The notes under the pieces were generated by a model that did not search any database, was not told the origin of the DNA, and saw nothing but the letters and a program-made list of their open reading frames with translations. From CBDDHT01 sp965227905 (GTDB lineage: Bacteria > Pseudomonadota > Alphaproteobacteria > Rhizobiales > Methyloligellaceae), in contig OZ245780.1 in assembly GCA_965227905.1 (NCBI GenBank), positions 4,588,001 through 4,652,000 of the forward strand: a DNA stretch of 64,000 bases, in the 5' to 3' direction. Shown in pieces: positions 43,032 through 51,395 of this stretch (its first letter is position 1; every line of letters begins with the position of its first letter). The position numbers and the translations under genes are program-made.

Positions 43032-43949
43032 TCATGCCTTTGCCCGCTTACCAAACAGCGCCGCACAGGCGAACGGCGCCATCGCCCGATCGCTATGACC
43101 GACCTGCGGCACCGTCTTCGCCCGCCAGGCAAAGGGATGGTCACTGTTCAAAGCAATCGAGGTTGCGGCCTCTATAAAGTGCTGGCCGCGGGCGAGCCGG
43201 TGTGGCCCCTGGGCCTGCGCCTTCTTGCTTGTCCGCAAATCGGGTGATTCCGGATCATTGTCTCGTTCACCCAGCAGCACAGTCAGTTTTGTGGAAAATG
43301 CGTCCCGAAGGGTTTCGCAATCGATCGGCAGATCGGCGATGCCATAGGGAAAGGACACGCGCTTGTCGGGCACCATGTACCATCCGGCATTTGCCGCCAC
43401 CGCACACCTGACGCGCGGTGCACCGGTATGCAGGATAAACCGGTGGACGAACTGAGCCCCGGCCGAATGGCCGTACATGGCATAGTCCTGTGCATGGAGG
43501 TCGAATTGCGCCCGGACCGCATCGAACACCGTCTCGACGGCGGTAAAGGTCCAATCTTCCTGCCGGTGATCTTCGCCTGCGCGGCTGCGTACATTGCCAA
43601 AATTATACTCCCGGCTTGTCGGCCAACCGCTTCTGGGAAATTCCGGTACGACCAGAACAAAGCCGTGATGCTCGGCGAGGCCGACCCACGATTCCATATA
43701 GGTTTCGGCCTTCCGGGTGACGCCATGCATGACCATGCAAACCGGCATGCGGGCTGAGAACCGACCGGGTCGGTAGACGAGTGTTCTCACCTTCTGCCGT
43801 TCGGGTGCTCCAGCAACGCGCACATCCAATGCCGTCAGACGACCGAAGGGTCGCTCTTCGACGATGCGCGTGCGCGACTTCAGTTCGTCATTGAGGCTCC
43901 AGGCCGTTGAACGACCATTTTTCATCGAGCCTTCTTCTCCCTGGCGCAT
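43032..43949 (-). CDS. PHB-depolymerase-like alpha/beta hydrolase
   Basis: 305-aa esterase of the LpqC/PhaZ-like type. Nucleophile elbow MYGHSAGAQFVHR; oxyanion region VCMVMHGVTRKAETY; likely acid and His in LTVLLGERDNDPES and GQHFIEAA. ATG 43949 has AGGGAG 6 nt upstream; an ATG at 43925 is also plausible. No signal peptide, so cytoplasmic. It follows the ABC transporter gene on the same strand. Substrate unknown. Confidence 0.85.
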   Translation of the reverse strand: MRQGEEGSMKNGRSTAWSLNDELKSRTRIVEERPFGRLTALDVRVAGAPERQKVRTLVYRPGRFSARMPVCMVMHGVTRKAETYMESWVGLAEHHGFVLVVPEFPRSGWPTSREYNFGNVRSRAGEDHRQEDWTFTAVETVFDAVRAQFDLHAQDYAMYGHSAGAQFVHRFILHTGAPRVRCAVAANAGWYMVPDKRVSFPYGIADLPIDCETLRDAFSTKLTVLLGERDNDPESPDLRTSKKAQAQGPHRLARGQHFIEAATSIALNSDHPFAWRAKTVPQVGHSDRAMAPFACAALFGKRAKA

Positions 43950-44030
43950 GGCCATCTCCCTGTCTTGCTTTTGGGGGAACGGCACCACAATGCCGGATAC
44001 AGATCTGTTTCTCAGTGCGTTCTGCATGGG

Positions 44031-45716
44031 TCAGTTCCTCGCATGCGTCGCTATCCGTTCGGTGGGCAGCGACTGGTTTGATTGTTCCGCCCTGACCAAA
44101 CGACCGTGGTCCAGTGTCCAGACCTGATCGAATGGCAGGACGTCCGGCACGTTTGGCGCTGCAACGATCAAGCTGTAGGCCCGCGTCTCTCCGATTGCGC
44201 GGAGAACGGATGTGCATTCCTCGTCGACGAGAAAATTCGGGTCGTCGATCAGCAACAGGCCGGGATCGGATGCGATTGCTCTCGCCAGTGCGATCCGGCT
44301 CCGCAATCCGGAGGGAAGGTTTCGGCCCCCCTCCTCCAGCGACGATTGCAAACCGGCCGAAAATATCGGGTCCTGGACATCGACACCGCACCGCTCCAGC
44401 GCAATGCGGACATCCGCCTCATCAAGGCCCGGATTGCCATAGCGCACATTGCGGGACAGGCTGCCTTTGAGCAGCGGGAATTCGTGCGAAATCAACTTGA
44501 TCCGGGCATGCCATGCGGCGGCCGAGACCGTTGGCAGATCGCAGCCGTCGAGCAGGATTCCGGACAGAGCGCTGCCATCGTCGGGGGATGCGAGACGAGC
44601 AATCGCGCAGAGCAGACCCGTCTTGCCCGACCCGCTCGGACCGGTCAGCAGCACCCGGTCCCCAGGTTCGACCGTCGCGCGAACCGGCTCCTTAAAAGCA
44701 GGTATGCGTGCATTGTCGAGACGAAGCGACACTGGGCCTTGGCGCTCTCCAAGAGAACAGGTCTCTGGTTCCGGAGGCTCTATGAACTCCGCGAAAGCCT
44801 GTCTGATCCGCTGCCGGCCAATGCTGAAATTCGAACGATATTCGAGCGCAAGCATGAGATCGCGCAGAGGGCCTGACGCCAGTCCGATCAGGAACAGTCC
44901 GACGGCCAGCGTTGCGACGGGCAAGTGCTCGAGATCGGGAATGAAGCTTGCACCGAGCGCCGTCGCGGCAATTGTCATCGGCATCACGGCATCGGACAGA
45001 GCGCGCATGAGACCCGCGGCATAGGAGCGCTGAACAAGCGCATCGCTGAGATCGCGGCCCTGGCGGCGCAGCTTCTTGCGCTCGAATGTGAGGCGTCCGA
45101 AATGGCGCGGCAATCCGCGGGCACGAGCGAGCTCACCCACATTGCCCGACAAGCGGCCACGCAGGCGGCGGACTTTTCGCACGCGCATGTGAAAGACGAT
45201 ACCTGCCCCAAGGCCGACAATGAGGAGAGCTGTCAGGACCAGGCCGGTGACGGCGGCAAGACCGGGACTGATGATGGTGAGCGCTGTCACGGCGCCTGTG
45301 ATCGAAAAGCTGGCAACGGTCAGTTTGGCGACGCCACGCGCGACCCAGTTCTTCAGAGATGTCAGATCGGTGATCAGGCGGGTCATCATGATGCCGTAAC
45401 GCACTTTCGGCCCGCCTCTGAGCGGCAGATCGCTCAGGGCTTTGAACAGGCGGAGCCGGCAGGCATTGACGTAAAGCTGACCGAGCCGTTCGGCCTGTGC
45501 CCGCTCGAAGGTGCGCAGCACAACCACACTGACCCCCGCGGCAAGCAATCCGGCCAGAATATGAGGCGGCATCGCCCCGACGGATGCCCCATTTGCGAGG
45601 CCTTCGCTCAAAAGGAGCGAGGCTGCAATGGCTGCAAACGCCTGGGCGGTGCCATTCAGTGCCAGCCAGGCAAAGTGTCTGCGCCGGCCGGCACCGAAGA
45701 TGTTTGGTAGGGTCAT
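44031..45716 (-). CDS. ABC exporter (CydC-like) with degenerate ATPase motifs
   Basis: 561-aa fused transmembrane (residues about 1-310) and ATP-binding domain. Walker A is intact (LLTGPSGSGKTGLL), but the signature is LPSGLRSRIALARAI instead of LSGGQ, Walker B reads LLLIDDPNF (Asp in place of the catalytic Glu) and the H-loop His is missing (LIVAAPN). It may hydrolyse ATP poorly, work with a partner subunit, or be non-transporting. Its ATG overlaps the stop of the upstream DUF1611-type gene (ATGA). No second half-transporter gene is nearby. Confidence 0.85.
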   Translation of the reverse strand: MTLPNIFGAGRRRHFAWLALNGTAQAFAAIAASLLLSEGLANGASVGAMPPHILAGLLAAGVSVVVLRTFERAQAERLGQLYVNACRLRLFKALSDLPLRGGPKVRYGIMMTRLITDLTSLKNWVARGVAKLTVASFSITGAVTALTIISPGLAAVTGLVLTALLIVGLGAGIVFHMRVRKVRRLRGRLSGNVGELARARGLPRHFGRLTFERKKLRRQGRDLSDALVQRSYAAGLMRALSDAVMPMTIAATALGASFIPDLEHLPVATLAVGLFLIGLASGPLRDLMLALEYRSNFSIGRQRIRQAFAEFIEPPEPETCSLGERQGPVSLRLDNARIPAFKEPVRATVEPGDRVLLTGPSGSGKTGLLCAIARLASPDDGSALSGILLDGCDLPTVSAAAWHARIKLISHEFPLLKGSLSRNVRYGNPGLDEADVRIALERCGVDVQDPIFSAGLQSSLEEGGRNLPSGLRSRIALARAIASDPGLLLIDDPNFLVDEECTSVLRAIGETRAYSLIVAAPNVPDVLPFDQVWTLDHGRLVRAEQSNQSLPTERIATHARN

Positions 45717-46777
45717 GATGCCCGCGCACGCGTTCTGTCAGCGCGAAGCATGCCTTGCGCCGTCGGGCCGTCCTGGAGGTCCGACAGGGAATAGACCGGA
45801 ACACCGGTTGCGATCTCGGCTTCCTGTGCCGCCAACGGGGCCGCGGTCATCTGACCGCTCAGACCGACCAGACGGTAGCCTTTGGCCTTGAGCCACTCGG
45901 CGCCCGTGACGGCACCCATGGCATCATAGGCTGTGAAAACGGTTCCGAAGACACGCAGGCGGAACGTTTTCGATGACAGAAGCGCAGCGGTTTCAGGCTG
46001 AAGCAACCCGTCTGCCACTTCGAGTACCGCAACATCGCAACCCTCGTCAGCCAGATGGTTGATCAGATTGTGGGACATGGATTCCAGATCCGACGTTGCA
46101 ACCTTGTAGGTGCTGGCGTAACCACCATCGGTAAAATCGAGGACCGTATGCGCGCCTGAATCGATCATCAGCCAGGGGTCGGGGCCCGATCCGGTGCCGG
46201 TGATCTTGGCGGCTCCCACCCGCAAGCCCCGGCTTGAGAAGCCGCGAACAAGCGCGGCGGCGGATGCTGTCTTCCCGGCATTCATACTCGTACCGGCGAC
46301 AAGGATGACCTGGATCGGCAAACGATCTTCGATTGCCGGGACGCCGAAATCCTTCACGTTCAGGGGGCGACCGGTCGCACCACAAACCGCACCGATTGGC
46401 GCGAGTCTGGTCGGCGCCTTCGTTTTGCCGTGGCGCGAAAGCTGGGTGGATGCAACACCGCCGGCCGCAACAAGGTCTTTCGGCCAGACCATATCCTGAA
46501 GCACGGCTTCGAACTGATGCGGGGCATAGCGGCTGGCGCAGCACACGATCACTTCGTCGCCCGGAAACAGCGTCGCCCTGCGGCCGTTTGTCAATTCAAT
46601 CCGACCGTGATGCCCGATAGACTCGATCCGGGCGAGCATGAGGTCGCCCGGCGCGGGGTTCCAGTTGCGAACCTTGAGCTGGGTCATCTGTTCGACCGGG
46701 ACACGGCGTGTGGTGAAGGCTCTTTTGGCCTTGTCGGCACGTCCCTGAACAAGCGTTTCGTAGAACTGATTAGTCAT
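45713..46777 (-). CDS. DUF1611-type P-loop protein
   Basis: 354 aa. The C-terminal two-thirds fit the DUF1611 P-loop fold: VILVAGTSMNAGKTASAAAL is a Walker-A-like loop, with KITGTGSGPDPWLMIDSGAH and VAVLEVADGLLQPETAALL after it. The N-terminal ~110 residues are a separate beta-rich domain. ATG 46777 has AGGGAG upstream; the long extension to 46972 looks non-coding. Its stop overlaps the ABC transporter start, so the two proteins are translationally coupled. The family is poorly understood; some members are fused to or encoded with amino-acid epimerases. Confidence 0.8.
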   Translation of the reverse strand: MTNQFYETLVQGRADKAKRAFTTRRVPVEQMTQLKVRNWNPAPGDLMLARIESIGHHGRIELTNGRRATLFPGDEVIVCCASRYAPHQFEAVLQDMVWPKDLVAAGGVASTQLSRHGKTKAPTRLAPIGAVCGATGRPLNVKDFGVPAIEDRLPIQVILVAGTSMNAGKTASAAALVRGFSSRGLRVGAAKITGTGSGPDPWLMIDSGAHTVLDFTDGGYASTYKVATSDLESMSHNLINHLADEGCDVAVLEVADGLLQPETAALLSSKTFRLRVFGTVFTAYDAMGAVTGAEWLKAKGYRLVGLSGQMTAAPLAAQEAEIATGVPVYSLSDLQDGPTAQGMLRADRTRARAS

Positions 46778-46983
46778 TGCGGAGTTGCTCCCTCTCGCGT
46801 GGGTTGGAAACGAATGCCCATAGAACGCTGCGAGACGGGCCGTTATTCCGCTGAAAAAATCTTTTTTCGTTGAGAGATATTTGTGGGAATAGATCTGCAA
46901 GTGAGCCGTTGTCAGGGTTTGGAAATCGAACGGAACAACGCGGCCGCCGCCATAAATGGCTGCACGAGGCAAGGACTCTTGGA

Positions 46984-48432
46984 ATGAGACAATGGCCGGG
47001 GCCGTTCAGCGGCATTGCAGCATTGATGACGCGAACGTTTCACAGATTTGCGATTCTTCTCTTGATCGCCGTCCTCGCCCTCCCGCTCGATTTTCTGGCT
47101 TTCAACCTCACCATGAAAGAGGGTGATCTCAGCCTCTTCTTCGCATCTGCCTATGCGGATGACGACGATGATGATGATGATGACGACGACGATGATGATG
47201 ACGACGACGATGATGACGACGATGACGATGATGATGACGATAGCGCCGGCTCGTCTTTCAGAGATCGCTCTCGCGCCCGAGCCAGAGCCCGCGCGAGAGC
47301 CCGGGCCCGCGCACGCCCGGCAGTGACCGCAATATCGGCAGCAGAACTCCCATCCAGCGATGTCTCATCGTTCGTTCCCGACGAAATCCTCTCGGTGAAC
47401 AGCAGTCCCGAAGCGTTACAGAGTGCGATCGACCTCGGGTTCACGGTGCTTTCCGTCGAGGCGTTTCCCGGCCTTGCATTGACGGTAACGCGTCTCGGCC
47501 TGCCGCCGGGTCTCGATACGATCTCCGCCAGTCAGCTCCTGCAGGATCGCGTGGAAGAGCGTTCGTTCTCGTTCAATAATATCTACCGGGTCGAAGAAAA
47601 GCCGTGCCGGAGTCTGCGTTGCTACGGACCGAAGCTCGTGCGCTGGAAGAGCAGCCAGCTCTGCGGAACCGGCGCCAGGATCGGCGTCCTCGACACAGGA
47701 ATCGAAACCGATCATGCCGCCCTGGCCGGTCGGCCGATCACTGTCAGGGCATTCGTGCCCGAAGGCGCGCCTCCCTCGCCTAAGGAGCATGGTACGGCGG
47801 TGGCCGCTCTGCTCACGGGCAATTCGGACAGCGAGTCTCCGGGTTTGCTTGCAGGCGCATCGCTCTTTGCGGCCGATGTCTTTTATGCAGATGCGGATGG
47901 TCGCCCCGCTTCCGATACGATTAGCCTTGTCAAAGGTATCGAGTGGCTTAAGGCGCAGAATGTCGCCGTCGCGAATATGAGCCTTGCGGGTCCCGCAAAT
48001 CTGGCACTCGAGCATGCGATCAAGGCGCTGAAAGAGGCCGGGATCCTCGCAACGGCCGCTGCTGGTAATGGCGGCCCTGCCGCTGCGCCTCGTTTTCCGG
48101 CCGCCTATGCGGACGTTATTGCGGTGACGGCCGTGGACCATCGGCTGAGACCATACCCTCGCGCTAACCGCGGCGATTACATCGCCTATGCGGCGCCGGG
48201 TGTGCGTGTCTGGACGGCCTATCCGGACAACAAGTCCGGCTATCGGACAGGCACCTCGTTCGCGGCTCCCTTCGTAACGGCAATCATCGCATCGGTTCGA
48301 TCGGACAATCCGAACGCGAGAACGGCGGGTGAGATCGACACGCTCCTGAATGTGCGCGACCTTGGCAGGCGCGGGAAAGATCCGATTTACGGACGCGGAC
48401 TGATTTTGGCGCCCAAGACCTGCAAATCCTGA
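46984..48432 (+). CDS. Subtilisin-like (S8) peptidase with 28-Asp tract
   Basis: 482 aa: signal peptide ending FFASAYA, then 28 consecutive Asp (nt 47158-47241), then an Arg-Ala repeat (SRARARARARARARARARP), then a propeptide-like region and an S8 domain. The triad is Asp237 (GVLDTG), His269 (KEHGTAVA) and Ser425 (GTSFAAPFV); the oxyanion Asn is in TAAAGNGGPA. ATG 46984 has AGGA upstream. The adjacent strongly acidic and strongly basic low-complexity segments could bind calcium or surfaces, or pair with each other. Substrate and target unknown. Confidence 0.9.
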   Translation: MRQWPGPFSGIAALMTRTFHRFAILLLIAVLALPLDFLAFNLTMKEGDLSLFFASAYADDDDDDDDDDDDDDDDDDDDDDDDDDDDSAGSSFRDRSRARARARARARARARPAVTAISAAELPSSDVSSFVPDEILSVNSSPEALQSAIDLGFTVLSVEAFPGLALTVTRLGLPPGLDTISASQLLQDRVEERSFSFNNIYRVEEKPCRSLRCYGPKLVRWKSSQLCGTGARIGVLDTGIETDHAALAGRPITVRAFVPEGAPPSPKEHGTAVAALLTGNSDSESPGLLAGASLFAADVFYADADGRPASDTISLVKGIEWLKAQNVAVANMSLAGPANLALEHAIKALKEAGILATAAAGNGGPAAAPRFPAAYADVIAVTAVDHRLRPYPRANRGDYIAYAAPGVRVWTAYPDNKSGYRTGTSFAAPFVTAIIASVRSDNPNARTAGEIDTLLNVRDLGRRGKDPIYGRGLILAPKTCKS

Positions 48433-48456
48433 TCGAATGTCAGCGATCGTCGGGTC

Positions 48457-49359
48457 TCAGGCATCCTGTTTCGCAACGAATGCCGAACGGTCGAGCTGGC
48501 TTCCCTGGAGATGAGCAATCATAAGCTCTTGCGCTTCAGGCAAGGAACCGTGCGCAATCGCATCGAGAATTACCAGATGCTGTCCGGCAGCCTCCTGAAT
48601 GTGCTCAAGATCGACGAATCCGCGATGTTCTGCAAAGCGCCGCAATCGGTTGTGCTGTCTTAGCGCCGAGAGCAAGAAGCGGTTCCCCGACCATTTGGTC
48701 AAGGTTTCATGAAAGCGGGTGTGCAGCTCGAAGCTCTCAATCAGATTCTCGGTATTGAACGCCCCGGCAAGGATCCCTTGCTGCTCGCGGCGAAGCTGAT
48801 TCAATTCCTCAGAATCCGGATTGTAGTTCGGCTCGCCAAAAGCCAGAGGTTCAAGCATCAGTCGAAAGCGATAGCTCTGATCGCAATCGCTTTGGTTTCT
48901 GATCACGGCGGCAAAGACCCATCCACGTCCTGGGCGGCGTTTGACGACGCCCTCTCCCGCCATCCTATGTAATACACGCGAAAGTTGTCGTCGCCCGACA
49001 TTGTACCGGCGCATCAACTCAACTTCCGTAACGGTGCTTTCCAGCACACCGTCGATGCGATCGTTGCCGATTGCCTGATAGAGCGAGTCATGATCCGAGA
49101 TCAGATCGGCATCGATATCGGCGTGGCTGCAATGTGGCTCATGCGCCGCGAAGAAGCCGCGCTTCGGCTCAGCTTTGACAAAGCCCTGTTCTGAAAGGAG
49201 TTTAAGGGCCTGCATCACTGGCGTTCGCGACACCTGAAGGCGATCCGCCAACGGCTGAACGGCAAGATGGGCCCCAGGAGCAAGTTTCTCCGACCGTATC
49301 AAATCGTAGATCTGCCGGGCGAGCGTGTGATGCAGATCGCTAAAGCTTGCTTCGGTCAT
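48457..49359 (-). CDS. GntR/FCD regulator with two winged-helix domains
   Basis: 300 aa. First HTH: LADRLQVSRTPVMQALKLLS. Second HTH-like: EVELMRRYNVGRRQLSRVLH then RMAGEGVVKRRPGRGWVF, about residues 85-140. The FCD ligand domain follows with its metal-binding His residues (SFELHTRFHETLTKWSGN; AGQHLVILDAIAHGS). ATG 49359 chosen; GTG 49380 is in frame. Two N-terminal winged helices in one FCD chain is uncommon. FCD regulators sense small organic acids. Confidence 0.88.
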   Translation of the reverse strand: MTEASFSDLHHTLARQIYDLIRSEKLAPGAHLAVQPLADRLQVSRTPVMQALKLLSEQGFVKAEPKRGFFAAHEPHCSHADIDADLISDHDSLYQAIGNDRIDGVLESTVTEVELMRRYNVGRRQLSRVLHRMAGEGVVKRRPGRGWVFAAVIRNQSDCDQSYRFRLMLEPLAFGEPNYNPDSEELNQLRREQQGILAGAFNTENLIESFELHTRFHETLTKWSGNRFLLSALRQHNRLRRFAEHRGFVDLEHIQEAAGQHLVILDAIAHGSLPEAQELMIAHLQGSQLDRSAFVAKQDA

Positions 49360-49563
49360 CTCACTTTCGGTACGAGGCACCGCTCTGTTTTCAACCTATA
49401 CGCCGAGATCTGAACGCATCCTCTAGGATAAAGCATTCGCAACCACAGCGCGAACAATTGTCTACCCCTCACAAGCAATCCCTATTGAAGTGTGGCTTGC
49501 TCAGGCCGGGTAGAAGGGATCATTGTGCTGCAAAGGATTATAAGATGCGAAAGGCGTTCGACC

Positions 49564-50064
49564 ATGAGACAAATTTGCCGATTGGCTATCATTGTCTTTG
49601 CACTGACGGCAGCGAGCCCGCCGGCAATGGCGGAATCCATCACCTTGTCCTATCAGGCGATAACGCATATCCGCAGCGCACACGCGATGCCGGTGCTCGA
49701 TATGCCAAACCATAGTGTCGGCGTTGCCGCGTTTCGCGGTTTGGCAATATTCCCCAAGCAGCAGATTGCCGTGCACCGTTATGACGGTTGGTTCGATCTC
49801 ACAGACGGATCAGGAAAGTTCCATGGCTACGCTCTATGGCGCTTCGACGACAAATCGGAAATCAGGGCTGCCTATAACGGCAGGGCGCAAAATCTGGGAG
49901 GAGAAGGATTTGCCGTCGAAGCGACATTTCGCGACTTTACTGGGACGGGACGATTTGCAGGGATTACCGGTGAAGGCGAATTCAAGGGGCGCCGGGTTGA
50001 GCCTATCGACATGGGAGGCAGCACGTATCTTGAAGGTACGCTGTCGCTTAAGACGCCGGACTGA
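49564..50064 (+). CDS. Small secreted beta-rich protein
   Basis: 166 aa with a Sec signal peptide (LAIIVFALTAASPPAMA-ESI). The mature domain has repeated strand motifs (GWFDLTDGSGKFHGYALWRF; FTGTGRFAGITGEGEFKGRR) like allene-oxide-cyclase-barrel or DUF3224-type proteins. ATG 49564 is preceded by AAAGG. Convergent with the Crp/Fnr gene, 6 bp apart. Function unknown. Confidence 0.75.
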   Translation: MRQICRLAIIVFALTAASPPAMAESITLSYQAITHIRSAHAMPVLDMPNHSVGVAAFRGLAIFPKQQIAVHRYDGWFDLTDGSGKFHGYALWRFDDKSEIRAAYNGRAQNLGGEGFAVEATFRDFTGTGRFAGITGEGEFKGRRVEPIDMGGSTYLEGTLSLKTPD

Positions 50065-50070
50065 AGCGAT

Positions 50071-50769
50071 CTAGATCCTGGCGGTTTCCGCCAGACACCG
50101 TCGGTCCTCAATGCAATAGTAGCCGCTGATGCGGCTGACGATGTTGTCCTTGCCCCATTCCTTGAGCTGGCGATTGACGTTTTCGCGGGCCGTACCCGTC
50201 ATGCGAGCAAAATCCGCCTGGGTGAACTTCTGACGGATGAGCAATCGGCCGTCATCGAGCGGTTCGCCAAATCCTTCGGCAAGACGCAGCATCACGCGCG
50301 CCAGTCGTCCTGCCAGCGGCAGCAGCTGATAAGCGGCAAACGCCTCATTCGAAGCACGCAGCCTGACACAGATAATCTCCAGCATGTGCCGGTAGACCGA
50401 GGGATTCTCATCTGCAAAGCGCGTAAAATCCCGCGAGGCGAGAAAGGCCAATTGGCAATCCTTGAGGGCCACCACGCCGGCTGAACGGGGTGCGCCGTCG
50501 ATAAGCCCCATTTCACCGATCACGTCCCCGGCGCCTACGACGGCGAGCAGAGCTTCCTCGCCCTCGTTGGAAACGGTCTGAACCTTCAGAACGCCTTCGA
50601 TAATCGAATAGCAGCCATCTGAGCGGTCGCCCTGGGCAAAAAGCGGCTTTCCCTGGCCAAGCTCGACGATACGCGCGAGACGGACCAGTCCGTCCAACGC
50701 ATCCCGGCCAAGCCCCTCGAAGAGCGCCGAACTCTCGAAAATCGCCCCGTCCAGATCCTTTTTGCTCAC
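50071..50769 (-). CDS. Crp/Fnr-family transcriptional regulator
   Basis: 232 aa: cyclic-nucleotide-binding-type barrel (residues about 15-125, VGAGDVIGEMGLIDGAPRSA) and C-terminal HTH (FTQADFARMTGTARENVNRQ, LKEW). The recognition helix has R-E-x3-R, the CRP pattern that reads GTGA half-sites, unlike the E-x2-S-R of Fnr. There is no N-terminal Cys cluster. It diverges from a small-protein operon whose promoter has a TGTGA-N6-TCACT site, which it likely controls. The effector is unknown. Confidence 0.92.
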   Translation of the reverse strand: MSKKDLDGAIFESSALFEGLGRDALDGLVRLARIVELGQGKPLFAQGDRSDGCYSIIEGVLKVQTVSNEGEEALLAVVGAGDVIGEMGLIDGAPRSAGVVALKDCQLAFLASRDFTRFADENPSVYRHMLEIICVRLRASNEAFAAYQLLPLAGRLARVMLRLAEGFGEPLDDGRLLIRQKFTQADFARMTGTARENVNRQLKEWGKDNIVSRISGYYCIEDRRCLAETARI

Positions 50770-50867
50770 GAAATCATCCTATTGAGGCGGGCAATCCAGC
50801 TCATTTTCCTTGGAAATCCGGGAAAGTCCGCATTTTCAATCCATTAATCTTAAGCGAATCGTACCAA

Positions 50868-50911
50868 GTGTGATGTGCGTCACTTCCAAGGTTATCGCCA
50901 ATCCCCATTTC
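50868..50911 (+). promoter_or_regulatory. Crp-type site and promoter of small-protein operon
   Basis: GTGTGATGTGCGTCACTT (50868-50885) has TGTGA-N6-TCACT symmetry. Exactly 17 nt after it comes TCCCCATTTC (50902-50911). The same pair with the same spacing occurs at 57867-57910. A site centred about 41 nt before the inferred start fits class II activation. Confidence 0.75.
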
Positions 50912-50960
50912 TAGAACAGACACGCAAGCGTAAACCGCCAATTCTCGGGTGGAGGGACAA

Positions 50961-51140
50961 ATGCTCAATCGTAGGATTCGTCATATCGCAGCGCAAAGCG
51001 ACGCCAGCGAAAACGACTCTGTTAAATCGGCAGACCGCGCCCGCAACAGGGCATTTCAGGCCTATGTGGCGACTGGCTTCGTGCTTGTCTACATGATGGC
51101 CGTGACGGCCAGTACGATTGCCATGGCCGCGGTGCTCTAA
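50961..51140 (+). CDS. Small single-helix membrane protein
   Basis: 59 aa: charged N-terminal half (MLNRRIRHIAAQSDASENDS) and one C-terminal transmembrane helix (FVLVYMMAVTASTIAMAAVL). GGAGGG lies 5 nt before the ATG, a very strong ribosome site, and a Crp-type promoter precedes it. A second tiny membrane ORF follows. No family recognised. Confidence 0.75.
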   Translation: MLNRRIRHIAAQSDASENDSVKSADRARNRAFQAYVATGFVLVYMMAVTASTIAMAAVL

Positions 51141-51217
51141 GGCTGGCGGATCGATACGCTTCACGACTTGATTCATGCACCGTCTTCGCTCGCGAGGACG
51201 AGGGAAGGATACGACAA

Positions 51218-51349
51218 ATGAAACGCCAGCTTATTCAGTTTTCGACGCTCCTCGCAGCAACGGCAATGGGCATCACAGCATTCACATTCCTCGCGACGAT
51301 CGGCTTTCTGACACTCTCCGCATTCGGTGTGGTTGCCGCTCCAGCATAA
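51218..51349 (+). CDS. Very small membrane protein
   Basis: 43 aa: short basic start (MKRQLIQFS) then an almost continuous hydrophobic stretch (LLAATAMGITAFTFLATIGF) with a second hydrophobic segment to the end. AAGGA lies upstream of the ATG. Probably co-transcribed with the 59-aa gene 77 bp upstream. Too short for standard gene callers; could be a signal-peptide-like peptide or a true membrane miniprotein. Confidence 0.6.
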   Translation: MKRQLIQFSTLLAATAMGITAFTFLATIGFLTLSAFGVVAAPA

Positions 51350-51395
51350 ACCCTTATTCGTCTTCGCCACTTCCCTCCGGCGAAGGCCGACCGAT

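Noticed and set aside
47151..47444. Poly-serine ORF on the minus strand
   Set aside because: Mirror of the Asp-codon repeat in the subtilase gene.
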